The position numbers were made by a program, and so were the translations under genes. Positions 18,246 to 26,645 of a stretch of DNA of 33,435 nt are shown one piece after another (the stretch's first letter is position 1; each line of letters begins with the position of its first letter). The DNA is taken from assembly GCF_022884085.1 (NCBI RefSeq), contig NZ_JAGGCS010000003.1:1-33435 (forward strand), in the 5' to 3' direction. The DNA is from Paenirhizobium cremeum (GTDB lineage: Bacteria; Pseudomonadota; Alphaproteobacteria; Rhizobiales; Rhizobiaceae). A model generated the notes under the pieces. It saw nothing but the letters and a program-made list of their open reading frames with translations, was not told the DNA's origin and did not search any database.

Positions 18246-18272
18246 GACGAACGAAAGACGCCCGAATCGACA
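18246..18272 (-). promoter_or_regulatory. Candidate ECF42 promoter for the YCII-VOC-sigma cassette
   Basis: On the minus strand TGTCGA (18272-18267), 17 nt and CGTC (18249-18246). As I recall it, the published ECF42 target motif is TGTCGA at -35 and CG(A/T)C at -10, and this matches both boxes with ECF-type spacing. A transcript starting near 18240 would have a leader of about 50 nt before the YCII start. This predicts autoregulation. Confidence 0.6.
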
Positions 18273-18432
18273 AGGGCATGAATTTTTCCTCGCCATGCCT
18301 CCAAACAACGGGTCACAGCCGCCGCGGCTTTCCACGGCAATGCTCGCACGGCCCGGGAAGGCGCGTGTTTCGGTTCTGGAGCGCTCCCTTCCTGGGTCGG
18401 CAAAAGGCACATCACGCAGATGTGAACACTGG

Positions 18433-18455
18433 AAGTTGAACGGACTGTTCAACTT
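18433..18455. promoter_or_regulatory. 9-bp inverted repeat, possible operator upstream of doxX
   Basis: AAGTTGAAC (18433-18441), spacer GGACT and GTTCAACTT (18447-18455) form a perfect dyad of 23 bp in the divergent region between the ECF cassette and doxX. Size and symmetry suit a dimeric repressor or activator (MarR, HxlR or TetR type), but no such regulator gene is next to it. Confidence 0.4.
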
Positions 18456-18480
18456 TAGTAGCGATTTTAGCGCTGTGAAC

Positions 18481-18521
18481 TTGACCTGAGTCAAGCGTTT
18501 TTCGCCCGCCGGACCTACCCT
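18481..18521 (+). promoter_or_regulatory. FNR/FixK-type box and class II promoter of doxX
   Basis: TTGACCTGAGTCAA (18481-18494) fits the TTGA-N6-TCAA pattern bound by FNR/FixK/NnrR-family regulators. A -10-like TACCCT follows at 18516-18521. A start near 18528-18529 would place the box centre at about -41.5, the classic class II activator position, and leave a 28-nt leader before the doxX ATG. Confidence 0.6.
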
Positions 18522-18556
18522 CCAATCATTGCAACGCGCAAATTGTGAGGCATGAA

Positions 18557-19129
18557 ATGTCCATTGAAGTCTTTGATAATTCGAAAGAAAGACTGCTCAT
18601 CCCGGCTTTGGGGCCGTTCTATGACAAGGTTGCCCAGCCCATGGCCTGGAGCATATTCCGGCTGGCGGTCGGCGGCATGCTTGTCATCGAAGGATGGCCG
18701 AAGATCACTGCGCCGCTGGCGCAGGTCGGTTTCGTCGAAAATCTCGGTTTCTACCCCGGTTGGCTGTGGTCGCCCTTCCTTGCGATCCTCCAATTCTTCG
18801 GCGGCATGTTCATCGTCCTCGGCCTTTTCACCCGTCCGATCGCTCTCGCAAACGGCGTCATGCTGGCGATCACCCTGCTGTATCATTTCACGCATCCCTA
18901 CGGAGACGCCTTCCTGACCCAGGCCGGCATCGATGCGCTGAAGGCCGGCAGTGAGTTCTTTACTCCGGAGGCCAAGGTCAGGCTGATCGACGGTGGTGCG
19001 AAATTCCTGCATCAGGTTCAGGGCAAGGCCGAACTTGCCTCGCTTTTCTGGACGGGCGGCGTCTTCCTCGCCGCGGCCTTCGGCGGCGGCTATCTCTCGC
19101 TCGACCGGTTGTTCAGGAAGCAGTTTTGA
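18557..19129 (+). CDS. DoxX family membrane protein
   Basis: A 190-aa inner membrane protein with about four hydrophobic segments. Typical DoxX features are FRLAVGGMLVIEGWPKI in TM1, the central FLAILQFFGGMFIVLGLFTR (TM2/TM3 with the conserved GLFTR turn) and LANGVMLAITLLYHF. An insert at about residues 115-155 is polar and may face the periplasm. DoxX proteins are linked to quinone or thiosulfate redox and to oxidative stress, but this one's role is not known. ATG 18557 is chosen over GTG 18545 because GTGAGG then serves as ribosome binding site. The upstream FNR-type box suggests low-oxygen or NO-responsive expression. Confidence 0.85.
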   Translation: MSIEVFDNSKERLLIPALGPFYDKVAQPMAWSIFRLAVGGMLVIEGWPKITAPLAQVGFVENLGFYPGWLWSPFLAILQFFGGMFIVLGLFTRPIALANGVMLAITLLYHFTHPYGDAFLTQAGIDALKAGSEFFTPEAKVRLIDGGAKFLHQVQGKAELASLFWTGGVFLAAAFGGGYLSLDRLFRKQF

Positions 19130-19159
19130 TCTGCCCGCGGGCGAATGCAGGAGAGCAGG

Positions 19160-19182
19160 GGCCGGCGTTCGCGCCGGCCTTT
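19160..19182. terminator. Bidirectional terminator with UUCG tetraloop
   Basis: GGCCGGCG (19160-19167), TTCG loop and CGCCGGCC (19172-19179), then TTTC on the + strand. It sits between the convergent doxX and msrQ genes (30 nt after doxX, 10 nt from the end of msrQ). The UUCG loop on a GC stem is exceptionally stable. Confidence 0.7.
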
Positions 19183-19188
19183 CGATGT

Positions 19189-19842
19189 TCAGGTGCCAGC
19201 GGAGCGCTGTGGTCGCATGACTGCACCCTTTCTGCCGCGCTTCCAGTCCAGGATGCGCCGCCGGACCAACCGGTAGGCGAGCAGCAGCGTTACCGCGCCG
19301 AGATAGAAGGCGGGTTCGGCCGTTATGGCTTTCAGCGAAAGCGAATAATGCAGAACGGCGGCCGCGGCGACCGCGTAGACGAGCTTGTGCAGCGTGTTCC
19401 AGCGGCTCCCCAGCCGGCGGATCGACCATTTGTTCGAGGTCAGCGCCAGCGGGACGAGCATCAGCAGTGCCGCCATGCCGAGCATGATATAAGGTCGTTT
19501 GGCGATGTCGCCGAAGATCGAGGAAAGGATCAGTCCCCGGTCGAGCGTCAGGTAGACGGTGAAGTGGGCGAGCACATAGTAGAAGGCGAGAAGCCCCAAT
19601 GCACGCCTGTAGCTAATTAGGTTAATGCCTAACAGGTCGCGAACGGGCGTGACGAGCAGGCCGAGACAGAGGAAGCGCAGGGCCCATAGACCGAGCATAT
19701 GCTCGAAGGCGCGCACCGGATCGGCCCCGAGCCCGCCATAGATGCCGAGATAGAAGGCATAAAGGCCGGGAACGAGCCCGATGACATAGAGCGCCCAGAT
19801 GGAGGCCGGTTTCAGCCGTGCGGAAAGTGCCGACGTTGCCAT
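19189..19842 (-). CDS. msrQ: Methionine sulfoxide reductase heme-binding subunit MsrQ
   Basis: MsrQ (217 aa, formerly YedZ) is a heme b membrane protein that passes electrons from the quinone pool or flavin reductase to MsrP for repair of oxidised methionine in the periplasm. About six TM segments are visible. The ferric-reductase-like histidines lie in YYVLAHFTVYLTLD, the WNTLHKLVYAVAAAAVLHYS stretch and the YRRALGLLAFYYVLAHF region. The start lies 1 nt after the stop of msrP, the usual operon pair. Confidence 0.93.
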   Translation of the reverse strand: MATSALSARLKPASIWALYVIGLVPGLYAFYLGIYGGLGADPVRAFEHMLGLWALRFLCLGLLVTPVRDLLGINLISYRRALGLLAFYYVLAHFTVYLTLDRGLILSSIFGDIAKRPYIMLGMAALLMLVPLALTSNKWSIRRLGSRWNTLHKLVYAVAAAAVLHYSLSLKAITAEPAFYLGAVTLLLAYRLVRRRILDWKRGRKGAVMRPQRSAGT

Positions 19843-19843
19843 C

Positions 19844-20791
19844 TCAATAGAATTTCGTCAGGTCCATGCCGGAATAGAGGCCTGCGACCTCGTCGGCATA
19901 TCCGTTGAAGGGCAGGGTGTTGATCCGTGCGCCGCCGAACAGGCCCTCGGCTTCGCCGATGCGCCGCTCCGTCGCCTGGCTCCAGCGTGGATGGTCGACC
20001 GCCGGGTTCACATTGGCGTAGAAACCGTATTCGTTTGGTGCCGCAATGTTCCATGTGCAGGGCGGCTGCTTTTCGGTGAGGGTGATCTTCACGATCGACT
20101 TGATGCCTTTGAAGCCGTATTTCCACGGAACCACCAGCCTGATCGGCGCGCCGTTCTGGTTCGGCAGCGTCTCGCCGTAAAGCCCTGTCGCGAGAATGGC
20201 CAGCGGATGGCGCGCCTCGTCGAGACGAAGCCCGTCGACATACGGCCAGGGCAGGGACTGGAAGAAGCCGCTCTGGCCGGGCATTTCCTCCGGCCGGACG
20301 ACGGTCTCGAAGGCGACGTACTTGGCGCTGCCGAGCGGTTCCACGCGATCCAGCAGCGCGGAAAGCGGAAAGCCGATCCAGGGGATCACCATCGACCATG
20401 CCTCCACGCAGCGCATCCGGTAGATGCGCTCCTCCATGGTAAAGTCTTTCATGATGGTTTCGATGTCGATCGTCTGCGGCTTTGCGACCAGTCCGCCGAT
20501 GTCGATTGTCCAGGGGCGAGGCTTGAAACGGCCGGAATTGGCGGCCGGATCGGCCTTGCCGGTGCCGAATTCGTAGAAGTTGTTATAGGTCGTGGCGTCC
20601 TGCTTGGTCGTCAGCTTCTCGCTCAGGGTATAGGGCCCCGGTTTGGCGGAAAGCGCGGCGGCATAGGCCTGAGGCGCGGAGCCGAGCGCCAGCCCGGCCG
20701 CCGCCGCCCCGAGAAAGGAGCGCCGGTTCAGGTAGAGCGCCTGCGGGGTGATTTCGTTGCCTGCAATGTGTGGCGGACGGTAGCGTGACAT
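19844..20791 (-). CDS. msrP: Periplasmic methionine sulfoxide reductase catalytic subunit MsrP
   Basis: MsrP (315 aa, formerly YedY) is a molybdopterin enzyme that reduces protein methionine sulfoxides. It has a Tat signal: twin arginines R23-R24 in [16 protein letters not shown], with a likely AxA cleavage near residue 45. The molybdenum ligand is C128 in [15 protein letters not shown]. The [15 protein letters not shown] segment is also typical. AAGGA precedes the ATG. With msrQ it forms the complete system, which fits the other envelope stress genes in the window. Confidence 0.96.
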   Translation of the reverse strand: MSRYRPPHIAGNEITPQALYLNRRSFLGAAAAGLALGSAPQAYAAALSAKPGPYTLSEKLTTKQDATTYNNFYEFGTGKADPAANSGRFKPRPWTIDIGGLVAKPQTIDIETIMKDFTMEERIYRMRCVEAWSMVIPWIGFPLSALLDRVEPLGSAKYVAFETVVRPEEMPGQSGFFQSLPWPYVDGLRLDEARHPLAILATGLYGETLPNQNGAPIRLVVPWKYGFKGIKSIVKITLTEKQPPCTWNIAAPNEYGFYANVNPAVDHPRWSQATERRIGEAEGLFGGARINTLPFNGYADEVAGLYSGMDLTKFY

Positions 20792-20959
20792 GGTGCGGGT
20801 CCTTCGTTTTGACCATCGGCTTTCATTTTACCAATACGCGGCATTGCAGAGCAGAGTTTCAGGCCGGTGAAAATAATCCCGCCCGCCACTTTTTCGTGTT
20901 TGCGCCGTGAGCCGGGCGGAGCAAGGACGGCCGCAGCCCGCAATATTCTTTGGGATGTT

Positions 20960-21448
20960 TCACCAGCTCCAGCTCTGGCCCGCGCTGGCGCGGCATGGCC
21001 ACTGCACGATGGCGATGCCGACGCGCCGCACGGAGTTCGGAACATTGAGGCAGAGATTGCTCTTCATATTGGCGAGCGAGTAACCGTTGCTGGATGGCGC
21101 GATGCGCCAAAGCTGGTTGGTCGTGTCGTCGCAGTTCGACTGAACGGTCGGAGTGCCGTTCGCACGGCTGCCGCCGCGCACGTCGAGGCAGAGATTGCTC
21201 TTCTTGTTGACGATGCGATAGCCGCCATCGGCCTGCTCGATACGCCAGGCCCGGCTGTCGCCATCCTTGCATTCCGACTGCACGACGCCTGCGCCGGCTT
21301 CCTGGCTTTCGTCCATGACGTCGAGGCACAATCCGCTCGCGCCGTTCTTGATGGAAACCGGATCCTTCGGGAGATCCTCGGCGAGTGCGGCGCCTGCGCC
21401 AAGGATGGCGGCGAGGCAGAGGGCAATCGGTTTCTTGATGTTTGTCAT
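20960..21448 (-). CDS. Secreted ricin-type beta-trefoil lectin
   Basis: A 162-aa protein with a Sec signal peptide (MTNIKKPIALCLAAILGAGA, cleavage likely after residue 23). Almost all of the mature part is one ricin B-like trefoil: three repeats with KSNLCLDV-type starts and Q/S-x-W ends (SRAWRIE, NQLWRIA, GQSWSW). Paired cysteines occur in each repeat. The fold binds sugars; there is no attached catalytic domain, so it may be a free periplasmic or extracellular lectin. ATG 21448 has GGAGAAG 8 nt upstream and is preferred to 21469. It points the same way as msrPQ, but a 168-nt gap separates them. Confidence 0.85.
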   Translation of the reverse strand: MTNIKKPIALCLAAILGAGAALAEDLPKDPVSIKNGASGLCLDVMDESQEAGAGVVQSECKDGDSRAWRIEQADGGYRIVNKKSNLCLDVRGGSRANGTPTVQSNCDDTTNQLWRIAPSSNGYSLANMKSNLCLNVPNSVRRVGIAIVQWPCRASAGQSWSW

Positions 21449-21674
21449 GTCGATAACTTCTCCGGGCAAAGGATTTTTGATAACATGAATATCGGGAGGC
21501 CACGCTCCGTATGCTGGCGGATGCAGGCAGATGAAACGTGTGCGTCGACGTCTGCCGACAACCGTACCACTTTTTCGGCTTGTGATAGTGTCGATCTGCG
21601 GGAAATCGGCTAGAAGTGACGCCCAAACTCCTGCCGGTGGCAGTTTTTCATAGAAGCAAGCAAGAGATCACAAG

Positions 21675-23510
21675 ATGCCAGCCTATCGTTCGAGAACCAC
21701 GACCCATGGCCGCAACATGGCCGGTGCGCGCGGCCTTTGGCGCGCCACGGGCATGAAGGACAGCGATTTCGGCAAGCCGATCATTGCCGTGGTGAATTCG
21801 TTCACCCAGTTCGTTCCCGGTCACGTGCACCTGAAGGATCTCGGTCAGCTCGTCGCCCGCGAAATCGAGGCGGCTGGCGGCGTCGCCAAGGAATTCAATA
21901 CCATCGCGGTCGACGATGGCATCGCCATGGGGCATGACGGCATGCTCTATTCGCTGCCCTCGCGTGAACTCATTGCCGATTCCGTCGAATACATGGTCAA
22001 TGCCCATTGCGCCGACGCCATGGTCTGCATCTCCAACTGCGACAAGATCACGCCCGGCATGCTGATGGCGGCGCTGCGTCTCAACATCCCGGCCGTCTTC
22101 GTCTCCGGCGGCCCGATGGAAGCCGGCAAGGTCGTCCTGCATGGCAAGAAGCATGCGCTCGACCTGGTCGATGCCATGGTTGCCGCCGCCGACGACAAGG
22201 TGTCGGACGAGGACGTTCAGGCAATCGAGCGCTCGGCCTGCCCGACCTGCGGTTCCTGCTCGGGCATGTTCACCGCCAATTCCATGAACTGTCTGACCGA
22301 AGCGCTCGGTCTCTCGCTGCCGGGCAACGGCTCGACGCTTGCCACTCATGGCGACCGCAAGCGGCTGTTCGTCGAGGCCGGCCATCTGATCGTCGATCTC
22401 GCGCGTCGCTATTACGAGCAGGACGATGCGACGGCCCTGCCGCGCACCATTGCGTCCAAGGCCGCTTTCGAGAACGCCATGGCGCTCGACATCGCCATGG
22501 GCGGTTCCACTAATACCGTCCTGCATATCCTCGCTGCCGCCCACGAAGCTGACGTCGATTTCACCATGGACGATATCGACCGGCTCTCCCGCAAGGTTCC
22601 CTGCCTGTCGAAGGTCGCACCCGCCAAGAGCGACGTTCACATGGAAGACGTGCATCGTGCCGGCGGTATCATGCGCATCCTCGGCGAACTTGACCGCGGC
22701 AATCTCATCAATCGCGACTGCCCGACGGTGCACGCCACGACGCTGGGCGATGCCATCGACCGCTGGGATATCACCCGCACCAATTCGGAGGCCGTCCGCG
22801 AGTTCTTCAAGGCGGCGCCGGGCGGTATTCCGACCCAGACGGCTTTCTCTCAGAACGCCCGCTGGGACGATCTGGACATCGACGGCGAAAAGGGCGTCAT
22901 CCGTTCGGTGGAGCATCCCTTCTCCAAGGATGGCGGTCTCGCAGTGCTGAGGGGCAATATTGCGCTCGATGGCTGCATCGTGAAGACGGCCGGCGTCGAC
23001 GAGTCGATCCTGAAGTTCACCGGCCCGGCCGTCGTGTTCGAAAGCCAGGACGCCGCCGTCAAGGGCATCCTCAACAACGAGGTCAAGGCCGGCGACGTCG
23101 TCGTCATCCGCTACGAAGGCCCGAAGGGCGGCCCCGGCATGCAGGAAATGCTCTATCCGACGAGCTATCTGAAGTCCAAGGGCCTCGGCAAGGAATGTGC
23201 GCTGATTACCGACGGCCGCTTCTCCGGCGGCACCTCGGGTCTCTCCATCGGTCACGTCTCGCCGGAAGCCGCAAACGGCGGCACCATCGGTCTGGTGCGC
23301 CAGGGCGATACCATCGAGATCGATATCCCCAACCGCACGATCAAGCTGCTGGTGGCCGAAGACGAGCTGGCAGCCCGCCGCGCCGCCCAGGACAAGGCCG
23401 GTTGGAAGCCGGAACATCCCCGCAAGCGCAATGTCACCACTGCGCTCAAGGCCTATGCTGCCTTTGCAAGCTCGGCCGACAAGGGTGCCGTGCGCATTCT
23501 GCCGGAATAA
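21675..23510 (+). CDS. ilvD: Dihydroxy-acid dehydratase
   Basis: Dehydrates 2,3-dihydroxyisovalerate and its methyl homologue to the 2-keto acids that lead to valine, leucine and isoleucine. At 611 aa it is the E. coli-type long form. The iron-sulfur cluster ligands C122 ([11 protein letters not shown]) and C195 ([12 protein letters not shown]) are present, together with the [11 protein letters not shown] motif carrying the magnesium/cluster residue D81 and the [16 protein letters not shown] segment near the C-terminus. It stands alone, with a weak Shine-Dalgarno and a strong terminator after it. The divergent gene upstream is the lectin. Confidence 0.97.
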   Translation: MPAYRSRTTTHGRNMAGARGLWRATGMKDSDFGKPIIAVVNSFTQFVPGHVHLKDLGQLVAREIEAAGGVAKEFNTIAVDDGIAMGHDGMLYSLPSRELIADSVEYMVNAHCADAMVCISNCDKITPGMLMAALRLNIPAVFVSGGPMEAGKVVLHGKKHALDLVDAMVAAADDKVSDEDVQAIERSACPTCGSCSGMFTANSMNCLTEALGLSLPGNGSTLATHGDRKRLFVEAGHLIVDLARRYYEQDDATALPRTIASKAAFENAMALDIAMGGSTNTVLHILAAAHEADVDFTMDDIDRLSRKVPCLSKVAPAKSDVHMEDVHRAGGIMRILGELDRGNLINRDCPTVHATTLGDAIDRWDITRTNSEAVREFFKAAPGGIPTQTAFSQNARWDDLDIDGEKGVIRSVEHPFSKDGGLAVLRGNIALDGCIVKTAGVDESILKFTGPAVVFESQDAAVKGILNNEVKAGDVVVIRYEGPKGGPGMQEMLYPTSYLKSKGLGKECALITDGRFSGGTSGLSIGHVSPEAANGGTIGLVRQGDTIEIDIPNRTIKLLVAEDELAARRAAQDKAGWKPEHPRKRNVTTALKAYAAFASSADKGAVRILPE

Positions 23511-23533
23511 CGCCGGCTCGAGGCTAAGATACC

Positions 23534-23569
23534 GAACGCCGGCAACCCATGTTGCCGGCGTTCGTGTTT
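23534..23569 (+). terminator. Terminator after ilvD
   Basis: A perfect 13-bp stem GAACGCCGGCAAC (23534-23546) with GTTGCCGGCGTTC (23551-23563), loop CCAT, followed by GTGTTTT. It starts 24 nt after the ilvD stop. Confidence 0.85.
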
Positions 23570-23625
23570 TCCGGATCTTGAAACCTGCGACCCGCGGATT
23601 GAGACTCGGCCGTTCCTTGCCGAAC

Positions 23626-25965
23626 CTAAAGAAGCAGGATGTGCCCGATGTCGAAGTAGGTTTTCGCGGTCGGAAGGTTGACCACGGGTTCGGCTGCCTT
23701 CGTCCCCACCCCGTCGCTGTCGTAGTAGAGCTTGCCGTCACTGTTGTTGTAGATCATCTGCGGTCCTTCCGTCGTGGCGGCTGAGGCGACCACGAAGGCG
23801 TCGGCATCCAGAACGCCGTCGCCGTCATCGTCCAGCCCGACGAAGAATCGGCTTTCCAGAGCGATCCGGTCGTCTGCGCTGTAATCCCAGATATTGTCGG
23901 CATTTGCCTTGCCGGCTTCGGCAAAGACAAAGGTGTCGGCGCCGCCCTTGCCGTAGAGACTGTCGATGCCGAGGCCGGCGACGATGGTGTTGGACTGGCT
24001 GTTTCCGGTAATGAGGTTGGCTGCGTCGTTGCCGAAAACCGTGGCCTCGCCCGCTTCCGCCCTCAACCGGATGTTCTCGATCTCGTTATGCCCGCGCAGG
24101 TCGACGCCGAGATATGCCCAGACGGAATCCACACCGTCATCGGTTCCTCCGGCAACCTGGTCGAGGGTATTGTTGAAGACATAGGAATCGTTCCCCGCCG
24201 ACCCGTGAAAGGTGTCCGCACCGGAGGAGCCGTTCAGCCAGTTATCGCCGGTGGTGCCGTAATAATGCGTCGACGAGGTCACAGGATCGGGTAGCGGTTC
24301 GGAGAGCCTGACCTGCAGATTGGCCGCGGTAAAGGAACTGGCGAGAACGTTGTCGAGCGTTGCGAGTGTCGTCCAGCCATTGTCGCCATCGCGTGCCTGA
24401 ACCACGGAGTCGGTGCCGGATTGCACGACCCGGACGAGACCCTGTGCGAGATAATCGCCCTGGTCCCAGCCGAGCCTGAGGCCGAGGACGGAGACATCGA
24501 TCACGTCACCGCCATCCCCGGTGGCGAAGCCGGTAATCACGTCTCCGCCTTCGTCGAGCGCATTGTAGGCGAACCGGTCGCGTCCGGCGCCGCCTTCGAG
24601 GGCGTCGGTCCCGACGCCGCCCCACAGATAATCGTTGCCGGCCCCGCCGGACAGGGCATCCAGGCCTTGTCCGCCAAGAAGCTTGTCGTCCTCGCCGGTG
24701 CCGATGAGCGTATCCGCATTGCCGACGACATTCTCCTTCACCGTTGTATTGATAAACTCGACGGCATCCGGCGAGATGCTGTAACCCTTGCCATAGCTCT
24801 CGAAGTGGCTGTCGATCACGACGTTGTCGCGGGGCTGGCCGCTGATGATGAAGCTGTAATTGGTCGTTTCGCGCAGGGTCAGATTGTCGACTGTCGAATT
24901 GCGGCCGTCGCCGTCGCCATATTCGTAAAATTGGACACCATAGGTGTTTCCGGCCCCTGCGCTGTCGGAGAACGTGTTGCCGATGCCGCGAAGGTCGCCG
25001 AACATCCGGGAATCGAAGGCGAGCACATCGGTATAAAGCCCGTCGCGGCTTTCCGAATGGAAGTCATAGGCCGCCTTTGCGGCATCGTAGACAACGGAGT
25101 TGGTGGTCACAAGCTGGATATCGGCGCCATAGTTGGAGGCGGATGCGGCATCCGGCGTGGTGCCGGTCGTATGCACCAGAACGCCGTGATTGACATGCTC
25201 GGCGAAGAGACCGTCGATCGTGGTGTTCAGCGAGGTCGCCGACTGGACGACGGAATGCAGGGTCGAGCCAGAGACGTCGGTCGCGCTGGCATTGACGTTG
25301 TTGATGAAGGCAATGCCGTTTGAAGCGTTCTGGACTGTGATATCACTGATCTCGGTATCCGTCATCGAGCGTATGCGCACGAGTGCCGGCCCGCCTTCGA
25401 CGATCTCGTCGTCGTATATGCCCTCGAAATGGCCGTTGCTGAGGCTGAAGCTGCCCTCGGCATAGAGACCGGCACGGACATTGGTGGAGTAGAGTTCCTG
25501 CTCCACCAGCGAGCCATCGAGAATGACGGTATTTCCCTCGATGGCGATCACCCTGGCCGCCTGGCCGAGATTGGTGTTGAGCCCCTTGTCGCCGCCATCG
25601 ATGTGATCGCCCGGCAAGGCGTCGTCCGAGACGACCTTCAGCCAGCTTCCGACCTCGATACCCGCCGGCAGGCTGTCATAGGTTATGGTCGCATTTCCAG
25701 ACCCGTCAGAGCCGAGCGCCACGTCCTCGAGCGGCTTTTCCTGCCCGTAGACGTCGATGGCGCTGAAATTCCCGGTGGTCGTCAGCGTACTGCCATTCAG
25801 GTCGATTTTGATGTCCTGCGCATCTATCCGCACGACGATCGGTGCCGTGACGGTGATGTTGGCGTTCTCGGGGAGGACCACGGTTCCCCCCGAGGTCAGG
25901 CTCGCGATGGCTGTCGCGATGTCTTTGTCGGTGGCATTTTCCGGCAGATGGATCGTATCAGTCAT
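23626..25965 (-). CDS. Large beta-helix/RTX protein, probable type I secretion substrate
   Basis: 779 aa from ATG 25965. Residues about 20-410 look like a right-handed parallel beta-helix (GTVVLPENANITVTAPIVVR and many short hydrophobic repeats with NN/DT turns), as in pectate-lyase-like and epimerase-like enzymes. About residues 415-470 carry hemolysin-type calcium-binding repeats (LLGGQGLDALSGGAGNDYLW). A serralysin-C-terminal-like part follows, with more RTX motifs near 570 and 645. There is no N-terminal signal; the hydrophobic C-terminus (FDIGHILLL) suits a type I secretion signal. Substrate unknown; a polysaccharide lyase, epimerase or surface adhesin are options. An upstream start at 26013 is possible, but the candidate stress promoter at 26026-26050 argues against it. 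No ABC transporter genes are in the window. Confidence 0.85.
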   Translation of the reverse strand: MTDTIHLPENATDKDIATAIASLTSGGTVVLPENANITVTAPIVVRIDAQDIKIDLNGSTLTTTGNFSAIDVYGQEKPLEDVALGSDGSGNATITYDSLPAGIEVGSWLKVVSDDALPGDHIDGGDKGLNTNLGQAARVIAIEGNTVILDGSLVEQELYSTNVRAGLYAEGSFSLSNGHFEGIYDDEIVEGGPALVRIRSMTDTEISDITVQNASNGIAFINNVNASATDVSGSTLHSVVQSATSLNTTIDGLFAEHVNHGVLVHTTGTTPDAASASNYGADIQLVTTNSVVYDAAKAAYDFHSESRDGLYTDVLAFDSRMFGDLRGIGNTFSDSAGAGNTYGVQFYEYGDGDGRNSTVDNLTLRETTNYSFIISGQPRDNVVIDSHFESYGKGYSISPDAVEFINTTVKENVVGNADTLIGTGEDDKLLGGQGLDALSGGAGNDYLWGGVGTDALEGGAGRDRFAYNALDEGGDVITGFATGDGGDVIDVSVLGLRLGWDQGDYLAQGLVRVVQSGTDSVVQARDGDNGWTTLATLDNVLASSFTAANLQVRLSEPLPDPVTSSTHYYGTTGDNWLNGSSGADTFHGSAGNDSYVFNNTLDQVAGGTDDGVDSVWAYLGVDLRGHNEIENIRLRAEAGEATVFGNDAANLITGNSQSNTIVAGLGIDSLYGKGGADTFVFAEAGKANADNIWDYSADDRIALESRFFVGLDDDGDGVLDADAFVVASAATTEGPQMIYNNSDGKLYYDSDGVGTKAAEPVVNLPTAKTYFDIGHILLL

Positions 25966-26025
25966 GGTCTGGCCTCGGTGTTGCCCCAGCTCCCCCGAAA
26001 CCCGCGATTGCATCAGGCTCTTCCA

Positions 26026-26050
26026 AACCTTAACGATGACTTAATGTTCC
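26026..26050 (-). promoter_or_regulatory. Candidate EcfG/RpoE2 promoter of the RTX gene
   Basis: On the minus strand GGAAC (26050-26046), 16 nt and GGTT (26029-26026). This fits GGAAC-N18-TT, the general stress sigma factor motif of rhizobia, though the -10 has G where C is usual. Transcription from about 26017 would leave ATG 25965 a 50-nt leader. Confidence 0.45.
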
Positions 26051-26210
26051 GTCCAGAATCTATCTATGGGATGTTGCGAGGGCATCAATATCCATATGTA
26101 GATTTTAATGTGTGTATGGATCTGTCCTGTCCGCGTCGCAAGCAGGTGTTGGCTTGAGATCTGCGCCTGGTGCAATTGCCGCGGAGGGCCGTTTTGAGGA
26201 GGAGGTAAGC

Positions 26211-26603
26211 ATGGAGAGTTTCAGCGGCGGTTGCCTGTGCGGCAATGTCCGCCTTGTCGCGACGGGACGTCCTTACCGGGTGGGGATCTGTCACTGTCTC
26301 GACTGCCGCAAGCATCACGGGGCGCTTTTTCATGCCTCGGCGATATTTCCGCACGATGCGGTGACGGTTGACGGCGAAACGGGCGAATATGCCGGACGCC
26401 ATTTCTGTCCTCGTTGCGGCTCGCCGGTTTTCGGACGCAGCGGAGACGAAGTCGAGGTGAACCTCGGATCGCTCGACGCTCCCGATCAGTTCATGCCGAC
26501 CTACGAACTCTGGACCGTCCGGCGGGAGTCCTGGCTGCCGCCGTTTCCGCTCAGGAGGCATTACGAAGGCAATCGCAGCTCTTCCGGCCGTTCCGAGGAA
26601 TAG
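26211..26603 (+). CDS. GFA/CENP-V family zinc protein
   Basis: A 130-aa protein of the glutathione-dependent formaldehyde-activating (GFA)/CENP-V fold. Zinc ligands are seen as C8 and C10 (GGCLCGNVRL), C27, C29 and C32 (CHCLDCRKHHGALFH), and C66 and C69 (FCPRCGSPVFG). Members spontaneously or enzymatically bind thiol adducts, but many, including this one, have no assigned substrate. The frame is open upstream; ATG 26211 is chosen because GGAGGAGG precedes it by 9 nt. It converges with the DUF1311 gene. Confidence 0.88.
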   Translation: MESFSGGCLCGNVRLVATGRPYRVGICHCLDCRKHHGALFHASAIFPHDAVTVDGETGEYAGRHFCPRCGSPVFGRSGDEVEVNLGSLDAPDQFMPTYELWTVRRESWLPPFPLRRHYEGNRSSSGRSEE

Positions 26604-26621
26604 CCGGCTGCGAGATGGAAC

Positions 26622-26638
26622 GCTCCGAAACTCGGAGC
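26622..26638. terminator. Hairpin between convergent GFA and DUF1311 genes
   Basis: GCTCCGA (26622-26628), loop AAC and TCGGAGC (26632-26638) lie in the 42-nt gap between two convergent stops. There is no T tract, so it is only a possible shared terminator. Confidence 0.35.
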
Positions 26639-26645
26639 CGGTATC

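Noticed and set aside
21648..23741. A 697-codon open frame on the minus strand opposite ilvD
   Set aside because: It runs through the ilvD terminator and over the whole gene. It is explained by GC-rich third positions in ilvD.
24421..25323. A 300-codon + strand frame opposite the RTX gene
   Set aside because: The minus-strand RTX and beta-helix repeats are unmistakable; the + frame is their complement.
26040..26130. AT-rich patch upstream of the RTX gene as a foreign DNA boundary
   Set aside because: It is short, lies between two divergent starts and is explained as a promoter region. There is no integrase, tRNA or direct repeat to suggest an insertion.
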